Positions 1-9,456 of a stretch of DNA of 38,454 bases are shown piece by piece; the stretch's first letter is position 1, and the number at the start of each line of letters is the position of its first letter. The DNA is from Bacteroidota bacterium (GTDB taxonomy: Bacteria; Bacteroidota; Bacteroidia; Flavobacteriales; Flavobacteriaceae). The stretch is taken from the NCBI GenBank assembly GCA_003650305.1, contig QMOV01000012.1:1-38454 (forward strand), written 5' to 3'. The translations under genes and the position numbers were made by a program. The notes under the pieces were generated by a model. The model was not told the DNA's origin, ran no database searches, and saw only the letters and a list, made by a program, of their open reading frames with translations.

Positions 1-25
1 CGTTAAACATATAAAAGAAAGATAA

Positions 26-595
26 ATGCTCCCTTTTGAATTTCTCGCTCTTGCAATATCTGTAATAATGGGATTAGCAATTACCCGACTAGTTTCTGGG
101 ATTGGCTTATCAATAAGACAAATAAGATCAAAAAAACACTATTGGATCCATAGTCTTTGGATCTTCAATATTCTAGTGTTCCTAACTGGTCTATGGTGGG
201 GGTTATTTAAATGGAGTACTAAGGAGGATTGGGCGTTTTCCAACTTTATATTCCTAATCATCTACTGTATAATAATTTACTTGTTAACAGACTTTCTGGT
301 ACCCCTAAAATCGAATTCAAACTTTGATCCTAAAAAATATTTTTTAGATAACAGAAAGTTTTTTTTCGGCATTCTTTTTCTAACAATAATTATGGATATA
401 GTGGAAACTTACCTTTTAGAAATGGAAGGACTTAGAACTGTCCCTACTCTTTTTCCTTTTATTTTCATACCTCTTTCAATACTCGCACTTGGGGGATTTT
501 TATCTAAAAACATAAAGATCAATTCAGCAATAGCAGTTTTATGGTCTATCCTTATATTAGCTTATTTATTCAATGGGCTTATTAGTTTGAAATAA
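26..595 (+). CDS. Hypothetical six-helix membrane protein
   Basis: I do not recognise this 189-residue protein. It is almost entirely hydrophobic, with about six predicted membrane segments (roughly residues 3-25, 42-62, 71-93, 112-130, 139-158 and 168-188) joined by short loops. No catalytic motif or signal peptide stands out; the first helix probably acts as an uncleaved anchor. The ATG is 25 bases from the window edge, so its promoter and upstream partner cannot be judged. It is followed 48 bases later by the SDR gene on the same strand, but nothing shows that they work together. Confidence is good that it is a real coding region (long open frame with coherent hydrophobic periodicity) and nil for function. 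Confidence 0.7.
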   Translation: MLPFEFLALAISVIMGLAITRLVSGIGLSIRQIRSKKHYWIHSLWIFNILVFLTGLWWGLFKWSTKEDWAFSNFIFLIIYCIIIYLLTDFLVPLKSNSNFDPKKYFLDNRKFFFGILFLTIIMDIVETYLLEMEGLRTVPTLFPFIFIPLSILALGGFLSKNIKINSAIAVLWSILILAYLFNGLISLK

Positions 596-643
596 GAAAA
601 TGCTGAAGATGAATCGAAATAAAATAATTCTAACAAAAAATAA

Positions 644-1525
644 ATGAGTTATAAATCAAAAATGCTTCGCGATAATGCTTTAAAAGGAAAAACCATAGTT
701 GTAACTGGAGGAGGAAGTGGTTTGGGTAAAGCCATGACCAAGTACTTTTTAGAGCTTGGTGCTAATGTAGCTATAACCTCAAGAAATTTAGAAAAACTAC
801 AAAATACAGCAAAAGAACTCGAAGAAGAAACCAGTGGAAATTGTTTGCCTATACAATGCGATGTACGACATTACAATCAGGTAGAAGCCATGCATAAAAT
901 TGTAATAGATAAGTTTGGAAAAGTAGATGTATTACTTAACAATGCAGCAGGAAATTTTATTTCTCCAACAGAGCGTTTGTCTGCCAATGCATTTGATACA
1001 GTTATTGATATTGTTTTAAAAGGCACAAAAAACTGCACTTTGGTATTTGGTAAATATTGGATTGACACAAAACAAACCAATACAAATGTTTTAAATATTG
1101 TTACCACATATGCGTGGACTGGTTCAGGATATGTGGTACCAAGCGCAACGGCAAAAGCAGGTGTTTTAGCCATGACAAGGAGTCTTGCTGTAGAATGGGC
1201 AAAATATGGTATGCGTTTTAATGCTATTGCTCCAGGACCTTTCCCAACAAAAGGCGCATGGGATAGATTGTTACCAGGGAATCTCAAAGATAAATTCGAC
1301 ATGACTAAAAAAGTGCCTTTGCAACGTGTTGGAGAGCATCAAGAATTGGCTAATTTGGCAGCGTATTTGGTTTCAGATTTTTCGGCTTATGTTAATGGTG
1401 AGGTTATTACCATTGATGGGGGCGAATGGCTTAAAGGTGCTGGAGAGTTTAATATGCTTGAAGATATTCCTCAAGAGATGTGGGATCAGCTCGAAATGAT
1501 GATTAGAGCTAAAAAAAGTAAGTAA
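644..1525 (+). CDS. SDR family oxidoreductase, 2,4-dienoyl-CoA reductase type
   Basis: This 293-residue short-chain dehydrogenase probably reduces 2,4-dienoyl-CoA esters with NADPH during beta-oxidation of unsaturated fatty acids in the cytoplasm. Visible motifs: the Rossmann TGxxxGxG at 21-28 and NNAAGNF starting at 99. The classical SDR YxxxK is absent. Instead Tyr156 and Lys171 are 15 residues apart in YAWTGSGYVVPSATAK, the same spacing and surrounding sequence as in the mitochondrial DECR1 family, where those two residues form the active site. The following KYGMRFNAIAPGP stretch also fits DECR. No other beta-oxidation gene is adjacent. The exact substrate is inferred from family resemblance; membership of the SDR superfamily is certain. 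Confidence 0.88.
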   Translation: MSYKSKMLRDNALKGKTIVVTGGGSGLGKAMTKYFLELGANVAITSRNLEKLQNTAKELEEETSGNCLPIQCDVRHYNQVEAMHKIVIDKFGKVDVLLNNAAGNFISPTERLSANAFDTVIDIVLKGTKNCTLVFGKYWIDTKQTNTNVLNIVTTYAWTGSGYVVPSATAKAGVLAMTRSLAVEWAKYGMRFNAIAPGPFPTKGAWDRLLPGNLKDKFDMTKKVPLQRVGEHQELANLAAYLVSDFSAYVNGEVITIDGGEWLKGAGEFNMLEDIPQEMWDQLEMMIRAKKSK

Positions 1526-1815
1526 TCTTTTTGCAATATTAAGCCTTATAACTTCCTTCTTTTGTTATAATTCTTAACGCTTTATTGTTAACAAGTTCCA
1601 TTTTAAAAATCCACAATTAATTGTATTTTTACCGTGAAATGATCTTGGTTTTTATGTTGAGTCGAAAAGCGTGGCTTTTGTTTTCAGATGAAGGCTTTTT
1701 TGAGTTTCATAGCATAGCTACGAAGCGATAGAAAGACAATATCTGAAAGCTAAATGGCGTTTTGCAGACAATAATAATAAGCAATATTATTTCACTAATA
1801 AAACCAAATCATTTA
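1526..1815. other. Intergenic region upstream of parA with palindrome and imperfect inverted repeat
   Basis: This gene-free stretch of about 290 bases separates the SDR gene from parA. It holds a perfect 12-base palindrome ACAATTAATTGT at 1613-1624, which runs into a candidate -7 box TATTTTTA at 1624-1631 (one mismatch to TAnnTTTG). Further on is an imperfect inverted repeat with 29-base arms at 1661-1689 and 1741-1769. The inner ends are nearly perfect (TTTCAGAT / ATCTGAAA) and about 17 of 29 positions match without gaps. No open frame of convincing composition spans it. Confidence 0.45.
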
Positions 1816-2583
1816 ATGGGTAAAATCATTGCTATTGCCAATCAAAAAGGTGGCGTTGGAAAAACCACAACATCAGTAAATCTTGCTGCTTCACTTGGAG
1901 TGCTCGAAAAAAAAGTGCTCTTAATAGATGCAGATCCGCAAGCCAATGCAAGTTCAGGACTTGGTGTTAATGTTGATGATATTAAAACGGGAACTTACCA
2001 ATTATTAGAACACGCAAATTCGGCAGAAGAATGTATTATTAAAGCAGATTCTCCAAATGTAGATATTATACCTGCACATATAGATTTGGTTGCTATAGAA
2101 ATTGAACTTGTAGATAAAGAGCAGAGAGAATATATGCTTAAACAAGCGATTACACATTTAAAATCGGCTTACGATTATATTTTAATAGATTGTGCGCCTT
2201 CTCTTGGTTTACTTACACTTAATGCGCTAACAGCAGCTGATGCTGTTGTGATTCCGATTCAATGTGAATATTTTGCTTTAGAAGGATTAGGCAAATTATT
2301 GAACACAATTAAAAGCGTTCAAAAAATTCATAACCCTGAACTCGATATTGAAGGCTTACTTCTTACTATGTACGATTCTCGATTACGATTATCTAATCAA
2401 GTGGTCGAAGAAGTGCAAAAACATTTTAGCGATATGGTTTTTAAAACCATTATACAACGTAATGTTCGTTTAGGTGAAGCTCCTAGTTTTGGTGAGAGTA
2501 TAATAAACTACGATGTAAGTAGTAAAGGTGCAGCGAATTACTTAAGTTTGGCTAAAGAAATTATCAACAAAAACAGAGATTAA
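1816..2583 (+). CDS. parA: ParA-family chromosome partitioning ATPase (Soj)
   Basis: A 255-residue deviant Walker-A ATPase that binds DNA non-specifically as an ATP dimer and moves ParB-parS complexes during chromosome segregation. The N-terminus reads MGKIIAIANQKGGVGKTT, with the KGGVGKTT P-loop at about 10-17 that carries the ParA signature lysine. The switch DADPQAN follows, and the Walker-B-like ILIDCAPSLG lies in the middle. A longer open frame starts at a TTG at 1762 with 18 extra residues that match nothing in the family, so the ATG at 1816 is preferred. The stop overlaps the parB start by one base (TAATG), indicating translational coupling. It is the first gene of a seven-gene plus-strand run. 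Confidence 0.95.
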   Translation: MGKIIAIANQKGGVGKTTTSVNLAASLGVLEKKVLLIDADPQANASSGLGVNVDDIKTGTYQLLEHANSAEECIIKADSPNVDIIPAHIDLVAIEIELVDKEQREYMLKQAITHLKSAYDYILIDCAPSLGLLTLNALTAADAVVIPIQCEYFALEGLGKLLNTIKSVQKIHNPELDIEGLLLTMYDSRLRLSNQVVEEVQKHFSDMVFKTIIQRNVRLGEAPSFGESIINYDVSSKGAANYLSLAKEIINKNRD

Positions 2584-3482
2584 TGGCGAAGGCAACCAAA
2601 AAGCAAGCTTTGGGTAGAGGTTTATCAGCACTTTTACAAGATCCTTCAAACGATATTAAATCGGTTCAAGATAAAAATGCCGATAAAGTTATTGGTAACA
2701 TTATTGAACTAAGTATTAATGCTATTGAAGTAAACCCATTTCAACCTCGTACTAATTTTAACGAAGAATCCTTACGAGAATTGGCTTCGTCTATTAAAGA
2801 GCTTGGAATTATTCAACCTATAACAGTACGGAAAACTGGATTTAACAAATATCAATTAGTTTCTGGAGAACGTCGTTTTAAAGCTTCAAAAAATATTGGT
2901 TTAGAAACCATTCCCTCATACATTCGTATAGCCAACGATCAAGAATCGTTAGAAATGGCTTTGGTAGAAAATATTCAGCGTCAAGATTTAGATGCTATTG
3001 AAATTGCCTTGTCTTATCAACGTTTAATAGACGATATTAACCTCACACAAGAACAAATGAGTGCTCGTGTTGGTAAAAAACGATCTACAATTTCTAACTA
3101 TTTGCGGTTGTTAAAACTCGATCCAATAATTCAAACAGGAATGCGTGATGGTTTTATTTCAATGGGACATGGTCGCGCTCTTATTAATATTGAAGATCCA
3201 AACAAACAATTAGAGATTTACGAAAAAATACTCTCTAACAAATTATCGGTTCGACAAACGGAACAACTTGTTAGAAATTTTAAAGACCACAAAGTTATTT
3301 CTACTCATAAAAATGAAGAAGTTCCGAAATACATTAAAAAAGGAATTAAAGAAATTTCTGAATACTTTGGACATAAAATCAACGTTAGAGTTTCGAAGAA
3401 TGGCAATGGGAAAATTACGATTCCGTTTCATTCTGAAGAAGATTTTAACCGAATAAAAAAATTAGTGCAACGTGCAAAGTAA
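2583..3482 (+). CDS. parB: ParB/Spo0J chromosome partitioning protein
   Basis: A 299-residue ParB CTPase that loads at parS sites as a sliding clamp. The N-terminal GRGLSALL at 11-18 is the segment that contacts ParA. Next come NPFQPR at 51-56, the CTP-binding GERR at 95-98 and ENIQR at 129-133, then a helix-turn-helix at about 155-176 that reads parS, and a C-terminal dimerisation region. The start overlaps the parA stop and its own stop lies inside the next gene, so parA, parB and the DUF5683 gene are probably translated together. I found no parS-like sequence (consensus TGTTTCACGTGAAACA) in the window, so the site is presumably elsewhere on the chromosome. Confidence 0.95.
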   Translation: MAKATKKQALGRGLSALLQDPSNDIKSVQDKNADKVIGNIIELSINAIEVNPFQPRTNFNEESLRELASSIKELGIIQPITVRKTGFNKYQLVSGERRFKASKNIGLETIPSYIRIANDQESLEMALVENIQRQDLDAIEIALSYQRLIDDINLTQEQMSARVGKKRSTISNYLRLLKLDPIIQTGMRDGFISMGHGRALINIEDPNKQLEIYEKILSNKLSVRQTEQLVRNFKDHKVISTHKNEEVPKYIKKGIKEISEYFGHKINVRVSKNGNGKITIPFHSEEDFNRIKKLVQRAK

Positions 3483-4062
3483 ATTCCTTTTAATATTAGC
3501 AGTATTAATATTTCCTATAATAACCTTTGCTCAAGAAAATAAAGATGAAGGCGAATTGGGGGAAAATATTGTTGTAAGAGATTCTAAGTCAAGACAGCCA
3601 ATAGATCCTTTGTCTCCTGCTAAAGCCTCATTTTATTCTGCTTTACTTCCTGGATTAGGACAAGCATATAATAAAAAATATTGGAAAATCCCATTAGTTT
3701 ACGCTGCTTTGGGTACTGGAGTTTATTTTTATTTAGATAACAACAAAGAATACAAACGTTATCGCGATGCTTTTAAAAGACGATTGGCTGGTTTTACAGA
3801 CGACGAATTTTATGGAACTGGTTCTACGCCACAAATTTCTAACGATGCACTTATTAGAGCGCAACGTACTTTAAGTCGAAACAGAGAAATTTCCTTTTTA
3901 GTAACTATAGGAATTTATGCTTTAAATATTATTGATGCTAATGTAGATGCTCATTTATTGCAATATAATGTAGATGAAAATTTGGCTATAATGCCTCACT
4001 TTAATTTCAACGAATTAGATGCTACCACAAATTTAGGATTAACTTTAAATTTTAATTTTTAA
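3472..4062 (+). CDS. DUF5683 membrane/exported protein
   Basis: A 196-residue protein of the DUF5683 type, common in Bacteroidota next to parB. It begins with a signal-peptide-like segment ending in FAQ at about residue 21. Then come a short polar stretch, a KASFYSALLPGLGQAYN motif, one hydrophobic segment (about 68-84) and a second near 143-158. The molecular role is unknown; association with the envelope is inferred. The start is a GTG at 3472, eleven bases inside parB. No ATG lies early in the frame, and the signal peptide is complete from the GTG, which supports it. The gene ends one base before dapB. Confidence 0.85.
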   Translation: MQSKFLLILAVLIFPIITFAQENKDEGELGENIVVRDSKSRQPIDPLSPAKASFYSALLPGLGQAYNKKYWKIPLVYAALGTGVYFYLDNNKEYKRYRDAFKRRLAGFTDDEFYGTGSTPQISNDALIRAQRTLSRNREISFLVTIGIYALNIIDANVDAHLLQYNVDENLAIMPHFNFNELDATTNLGLTLNFNF

Positions 4063-4063
4063 A

Positions 4064-4768
4064 ATGAGAATAGCACTACTTGGCTACGGAAAAATGGGAA
4101 AAGTGATAGAGCAAGTTGCTTTGCAAAGAGGTCATACTATTGTTTTAAAAGTAGATGAGCATACGAAATCTTACGACATTTCTCTTGCAGATGTTGCGAT
4201 TGATTTTAGTGTACCAAGTGCTGCTGTTGCTAATATTTCTAATTGTTTGCAACATGATATTCCTGTTATTTCTGGAACAACAGGTTGGTTAAAAGATTAC
4301 AATTCTGTTGTTGATTTATGTCATGAAAAAAATGGTGCATTTATATATGCTTCAAATTTTAGTTTAGGTGTCAATATCTTTTTTGAACTGAATAAGAATT
4401 TAGCTAAAATGATGAAGAATTTATCTCAATATAATGTGAGTCTGGAAGAAACTCACCATACTCAAAAATTAGATGCTCCAAGTGGCACAGCAATTACTTT
4501 AGCTGAAGGTATTATAGAACAATCAAACTATAAAAACTGGAAATTAGATGCCAATGTTGATGCCAATGAAATTCCTATTGAAGCAAAACGAATAGATAAT
4601 ATTCCAGGAACACATAGTATTAATTACGAATCAAAAATAGATGCAATAAACATAACACATACAGCACACAACAGAGACGGATTTGCTTTGGGTGCTGTTA
4701 TTGCTGCCGAATGGATTATAGGAAAAACAGGAGTTTTCACAATGAATGATGTGTTAAATATTGGTTAA
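4064..4768 (+). CDS. dapB: 4-hydroxy-tetrahydrodipicolinate reductase
   Basis: DapB reduces 4-hydroxy-tetrahydrodipicolinate with NAD(P)H in the diaminopimelate pathway, feeding lysine and peptidoglycan synthesis. The 234-residue protein is short for the family (E. coli about 273). It has the nucleotide-binding GYGKMG at 7-12, GTTG at 71-74 and the active-site segment ETHHTQK at 129-135. His131 and Lys135 correspond to E. coli His159 and Lys163, and are followed by LDAPSGTA. The start is one base after the DUF5683 stop, so it belongs to the parAB operon. Its shortness comes from a compact N-terminal domain; no catalytic residue is missing. Confidence 0.96.
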   Translation: MRIALLGYGKMGKVIEQVALQRGHTIVLKVDEHTKSYDISLADVAIDFSVPSAAVANISNCLQHDIPVISGTTGWLKDYNSVVDLCHEKNGAFIYASNFSLGVNIFFELNKNLAKMMKNLSQYNVSLEETHHTQKLDAPSGTAITLAEGIIEQSNYKNWKLDANVDANEIPIEAKRIDNIPGTHSINYESKIDAINITHTAHNRDGFALGAVIAAEWIIGKTGVFTMNDVLNIG

Positions 4769-4829
4769 GATGATTTCGATTTGTAACAACCAAAACCAAA
4801 ATAACACTAACTAACAAATAATTACGATT

Positions 4830-6404
4830 ATGACATTAATGCAATGGTTTATATTTTTCTTAATAATTCAATTTATACATGGATTAGGCACATGGAAATT
4901 ATACATTAAAGCAGGACGACAAGCATGGGAAGCATTTATTCCGGTTTATAACGCTATTGTGTTAATGAAAATATTAAATCGTTCTGTTTGGTGGACGGTT
5001 TTACTATTCCTACCAATTATAAATCTCATTATGTTTCCTGTGGTTTGGGTAGAAACAGCACGAAGTTTTGGTAAAAACACGTTTACAGATACGTTTTTGG
5101 CAGTTATTACTTTAGGTTTCTATAACTACTATATAAATTATTTTTTAGTTGTTGAACATGTAAAAGATAGAAGCCTTCATCCTAAAAGTGGTGCTGGAGA
5201 TTGGATAAATTCTATATTATTTGCCATTGTAGCAGCAACTCTTGTGCATACTTATTTTATTCAACCATATGTAATTCCGTCGTCATCTTTAGAAAAATCA
5301 TTGTTGGTTGGAGAGTTTCTTTTCGTTAGTAAGTTTCATTATGGAGCACGTGTCCCAATGACAGCAATTGCAGCGCCAATGGTTCATGATACCATTCCGT
5401 TGCTTAATAAAAAATCGTATTTGTTTAAGGATTATAAAAATTCATCCTCATGGAAAAATAAATTACAGTTGCCATACATGAGGCTTCCAGGTTTTGAAAA
5501 AATTGAGCATAATGACATTGTTGTATTTAATAGTCCAGCAGACACTTTGTTTAATATGAACAACCCAAATGTTGATAGAAATTACTATAAACCGATTGAC
5601 AAAAAAACCAATCTTGTTAAACGTTGTGTTGGTATTGCTGGAGATTCGTTAGAAGTTCGTAATGGTTATGTATATATAAACGGAAAACAAAATGTGTTGC
5701 CAGATCGTGCGCAATTACAGTTTTCATACTATGTGCAACCCAAAACCACTCAGTTTAATCCAAAACAAATGAAGGATATGTATGGCATTACTGATCCTTT
5801 TGGAATTATAAACCAACAAAACACCTATGAGTTTGTAGCTGTTAGTGATGAAGCCATATCAAAATTTAAGAATCATCCTAATGTTATAAGTGTTACTCCA
5901 ATTAGAGAAGAAAAAGGCGTAAGAGATTCTGCTATTTTTCCGCATAATCCAAATTATAATTGGAATAATGATTTTTTTGGACCAATTTACATTCCTGAAG
6001 CTGGAAAAACCATAGATATAAATTTAGAAGTTTTGCCACTTTATAAACGTGTTATTACAGAATATGAAGGAAACACTTTAAGAGTAGATGATAATCAAAT
6101 TTATATTAACGATGAATTAACAAACACTTACACTTTTAAACAAGATTACTATTGGATGATGGGAGATAATCGTCATAACTCTCTCGATGCAAGAGCTTGG
6201 GGATTTACACCTTATGATCATGTGGTAGGAAAACCAGTTTTTATATGGATGAGTTGGGATGGTAAAAATCCGCGTTGGGATCGTTTCTTTACAACTGTAC
6301 ACGGAAGTGGTAAACGTGTTTCTTATTTAATTCCGTTTTTAATTGTGTTATTGGGCTGGTTTGGATTTAGCAAATGGAGAAAACGCAGAAAAGTAAATGG
6401 TTAA
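4830..6404 (+). CDS. lepB: Signal peptidase I, long Bacteroidota form
   Basis: A membrane serine protease that cleaves signal peptides from Sec and Tat substrates. At 524 residues it is much longer than typical LepB. Residues 1-120 form a hydrophobic region with about four helices, resembling a DUF5684-type domain. The catalytic part follows a helix at about 127-147. The box IPSSSLEKSL places the nucleophile at Ser153, where the usual IPSGSMxPTL has Gly before Ser and Met after it. The general base is Lys264 in KRCVGIAGD, and GDNRHNSLDAR begins at 445. A long insert (about 300-430) lies between boxes, and a helix near the C-terminus is followed by a basic tail. It is 61 bases after dapB, in the same run. 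Confidence 0.93.
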   Translation: MTLMQWFIFFLIIQFIHGLGTWKLYIKAGRQAWEAFIPVYNAIVLMKILNRSVWWTVLLFLPIINLIMFPVVWVETARSFGKNTFTDTFLAVITLGFYNYYINYFLVVEHVKDRSLHPKSGAGDWINSILFAIVAATLVHTYFIQPYVIPSSSLEKSLLVGEFLFVSKFHYGARVPMTAIAAPMVHDTIPLLNKKSYLFKDYKNSSSWKNKLQLPYMRLPGFEKIEHNDIVVFNSPADTLFNMNNPNVDRNYYKPIDKKTNLVKRCVGIAGDSLEVRNGYVYINGKQNVLPDRAQLQFSYYVQPKTTQFNPKQMKDMYGITDPFGIINQQNTYEFVAVSDEAISKFKNHPNVISVTPIREEKGVRDSAIFPHNPNYNWNNDFFGPIYIPEAGKTIDINLEVLPLYKRVITEYEGNTLRVDDNQIYINDELTNTYTFKQDYYWMMGDNRHNSLDARAWGFTPYDHVVGKPVFIWMSWDGKNPRWDRFFTTVHGSGKRVSYLIPFLIVLLGWFGFSKWRKRRKVNG

Positions 6405-6412
6405 GTTGTCAT

Positions 6413-6479
6413 GTTGTATAGGTGTTTAGCTAAAAAAATATTTGGTAATTTAGAAAATCACAACTTTACACCTTACAAC
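6413..6479. repeat. Long-loop inverted repeat between lepB and WbqC gene
   Basis: GTTGTATAGGTGT at 6413-6425 faces ACACCTTACAAC at 6468-6479. They form a 12-base-pair stem with one bulged base around a 42-base AT-rich loop. No T-run follows on the plus strand and an ATG starts eight bases later, so it is not an ordinary terminator. It might influence expression of the downstream pair or be fortuitous. Confidence 0.3.
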
Positions 6480-6486
6480 TAAACAA

Positions 6487-7415
<929 letters not shown>

Positions 7416-7436
7416 AACCCTTCCGTCCTTCGGACA

Positions 7437-7470
7437 CCTTCCCTTGCCAAGGGAAGGAATTTTTCTTTTT
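7437..7470 (+). terminator. Hairpin with T-rich tail after DUF6122 gene
   Basis: CCTTCCCTTG (7437-7446) and CAAGGGAAGG (7448-7457) are perfect complements around a single C (in practice a 9-pair stem with a GCC loop), followed by AATTTTTCTTTTTT. This fits an intrinsic terminator for the parA-DUF6122 run. Confidence 0.75.
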
Positions 7471-7482
7471 TATTTAATAATT

Positions 7483-7531
7483 CTCCTCCTTTTTAAGGAG
7501 GAGTGGATTCTATTTCGAAGTCAAGAAATAG
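7483..7531. repeat. Two further hairpins in the convergent gap
   Basis: CTCCTCCTT (7483-7491) pairs with AAGGAGGAG (7495-7503) around TTT. Immediately after, CTATTTC (7510-7516) pairs with GAAATAG (7525-7531). Together with the hairpin at 7437 they fill the gap between the convergent DUF6122 and EEP genes. They look like an interspersed palindromic element and may also end transcription arriving from the minus strand. Confidence 0.5.
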
Positions 7532-7543
7532 AAGACGAGGTGG

Positions 7544-8569
7544 TTATTGCTCAAAACTAACTTTAGTAAGAATTGGATAATGGTCAGATAGTTTTTCCTG
7601 GTAGTTTTTAAACCCATTTATTTTAAAGGATTCATCTACCAAAATAAAATCTATTCTTACCGGAAAATATTTAAAATCGAATGTACGACCAAATCCGTTT
7701 CCAGCCTCTTCAAAAGCATCTGTTAGATTGCCTTTAATTTTCCTGTAAACATAAGAATATGGTGTGTTATTAAAATCACCACATATTATCATTTTATAAG
7801 GCGATTTTTCTTTATGGTTTAAAAATAATTCAGCTTGTGATTGCTGCTTCTTAAAAGTATTAACGACACGTTTATATAAGCGTTCGGAATTTTCATTCTT
7901 TAAATTTTCAACATCAGTATTAATCCCAGACGATTGCAAATGCACATTATAAATGCGAATAGTATCAGTTCCTTTAACCACATCAGCATATATAGCATTG
8001 TTTTCAGTGTTTGGAAAATCTATTGAACCAGATTCAATTATAGGATATTTTGAGAATATTGCTTGTCCGTTTTTTACGTTTTGCCCAGAAAGTTCTTCGT
8101 ATTTATATGTATAGAATGATAAATCTACATTTTTATTCGGATAATATTCCTGAAAACTAATGATGTCTGGTTGTTCTGTCTTTATAAGTGAAACAATTTG
8201 TGTTTCTATATCACTTTCAGGAATCCAATTATAGAGGTTGAATAACCTCACGTTATAATTCATAATTGACAAGTTGTTATCATCTTCAATATTTTTTGAA
8301 GAAGAAAACTTATATAATGAAAACACATGCGTATAACCAATAAGTAATACAAAAAGTGAAACTAAAAGTTGCTTTTTTACTTTAAGAAGCCAGTAGATTA
8401 CAAATAATGTATTTAAGATTATAAGTAATGGAACTGCTAAACTTAAAACCGATAAAAACGCGAAGTGTTTTGGCTCGACATAAGGCAATAGGTAAGCAAG
8501 TAAAAGCATTGTTGCTATTAGCGAATTGAAGAAGAAAATAATTTTGTTTATAGCATTTAACTTCTTCAT
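7544..8569 (-). CDS. Membrane-anchored endonuclease/exonuclease/phosphatase (EEP) family protein
   Basis: A 341-residue protein with three N-terminal membrane helices (about 8-29, 36-60 and 68-86) followed by an EEP fold. Catalytic landmarks are present: Glu141 in SFQEYYP, Asp265 and Asn267 in CGDFNNTPYS, RIDFILVD, and Asp329-His330 in SDHYP. The active site is therefore intact for Mg-dependent phosphoester hydrolysis. With three helices the catalytic domain would face the side opposite the N-terminus, so the substrate may be a nucleic acid or a phospholipid/inositol-like phosphate outside the cytoplasm; the sequence does not decide. It starts five bases after the second rhomboid stop and is the last gene of the minus-strand operon. 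Confidence 0.87.
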   Translation of the reverse strand: MKKLNAINKIIFFFNSLIATMLLLAYLLPYVEPKHFAFLSVLSLAVPLLIILNTLFVIYWLLKVKKQLLVSLFVLLIGYTHVFSLYKFSSSKNIEDDNNLSIMNYNVRLFNLYNWIPESDIETQIVSLIKTEQPDIISFQEYYPNKNVDLSFYTYKYEELSGQNVKNGQAIFSKYPIIESGSIDFPNTENNAIYADVVKGTDTIRIYNVHLQSSGINTDVENLKNENSERLYKRVVNTFKKQQSQAELFLNHKEKSPYKMIICGDFNNTPYSYVYRKIKGNLTDAFEEAGNGFGRTFDFKYFPVRIDFILVDESFKINGFKNYQEKLSDHYPILTKVSFEQ

Positions 8570-8574
8570 ACAGA

Positions 8575-9456
8575 TTATTTTTTTCCAGATCTAAATAAAA
8601 AGGCTTTCTCTTCTTTACTTAAACTCTCATAACCACTTTTACTAATTTTATCTAAGATAATATCTATTTGTTTCTGTTTATTAAACTCATCAAATTCTTG
8701 TTTAGTGTGTCCTGCAAAACCTTTCTTTTTGCTTTTATGAACCGTTTTTAAGTTAGATGGTTTTGCTTTTGAAAAGAAACTCGAAATGCTATCTATAAAA
8801 CGCTCAAAACCTTTACCAATGTCTGTTCCTTTTTTTAATTGAACAGCATAAAAATAGCCTAATAAATCACCTCCAAGATGTGCTACATTACCTCCAGAAT
8901 TAATACCAAACAGCCCAAGAATATCTAAAGCTACCAATACAAAACCAATATACATGAGTTTAATATTAATTGTAACTAAACGCATTTCTTTATTTGGCAT
9001 ATATGCACATAAAAAAATTAGCGCAGCTCTAACTCCTGCCGATGCGCCAACCAAAGGACCAGCATTTTTTAAAATACTATTTGGAAATAAAGTATAGACT
9101 AACATATAAGCTAGACCGCCAAACAAAATTCCTAAAAAATAAACATTAAGAGATAACTTTATATTAAAGAGATTACTAAATGATCGTCCTACAAAATATA
9201 AGATGAGCAGATTAATAAAAAGATGCCATAAATCGATGTGAGCAAAGCCGTAGGTAAGGATTGACCATGGTTTAAGAATAAAATCGAAAAAATCTTTAGG
9301 CAATGCCAACCAAATTAAACTGCTTTCTCTATCTATGCTTTGTATTTGAAACAGCAACCAACCAACAACATAAACTACTATATTTAGTGCAATAATTTTT
9401 TCGAATGCACTTAAACGCTTTAGTTTATCTTTTATATCGAAGTTAAGCGATGTCAT
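8575..9456 (-). CDS. Rhomboid-family intramembrane serine protease with cytoplasmic tail
   Basis: A 293-residue rhomboid. It has the hydrophobic six-helix core, DLWHLFINLLILYFVG in the second helix region, the nucleophile Ser139 in GASAGV and the partner His193 in NVAHLGGD. After the core, a soluble tail of about 80 residues is rich in Lys and ends with ILDKISKSGYESLSKEEKAF, a conserved C-terminal motif seen in Bacteroidota rhomboids (DUF6576-like). Its start abuts the stop of the upstream rhomboid with no spacer. Substrates are unknown. GASAG in place of GxSG keeps the serine, so activity is expected. Confidence 0.9.
   Translation of the reverse strand: MTSLNFDIKDKLKRLSAFEKIIALNIVVYVVGWLLFQIQSIDRESSLIWLALPKDFFDFILKPWSILTYGFAHIDLWHLFINLLILYFVGRSFSNLFNIKLSLNVYFLGILFGGLAYMLVYTLFPNSILKNAGPLVGASAGVRAALIFLCAYMPNKEMRLVTINIKLMYIGFVLVALDILGLFGINSGGNVAHLGGDLLGYFYAVQLKKGTDIGKGFERFIDSISSFFSKAKPSNLKTVHKSKKKGFAGHTKQEFDEFNKQKQIDIILDKISKSGYESLSKEEKAFLFRSGKK

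Noticed and set aside
877-1302. A 141-codon minus-strand frame within the SDR gene
   Set aside because: It is fully contained in a gene with clear SDR motifs, and its own translation shows no coherent domain.
1762-1815. 18-residue N-terminal extension of ParA from a TTG
   Set aside because: It begins within the right arm of an inverted repeat; ParA/Soj proteins start at the MGKIIAIANQKGG region.
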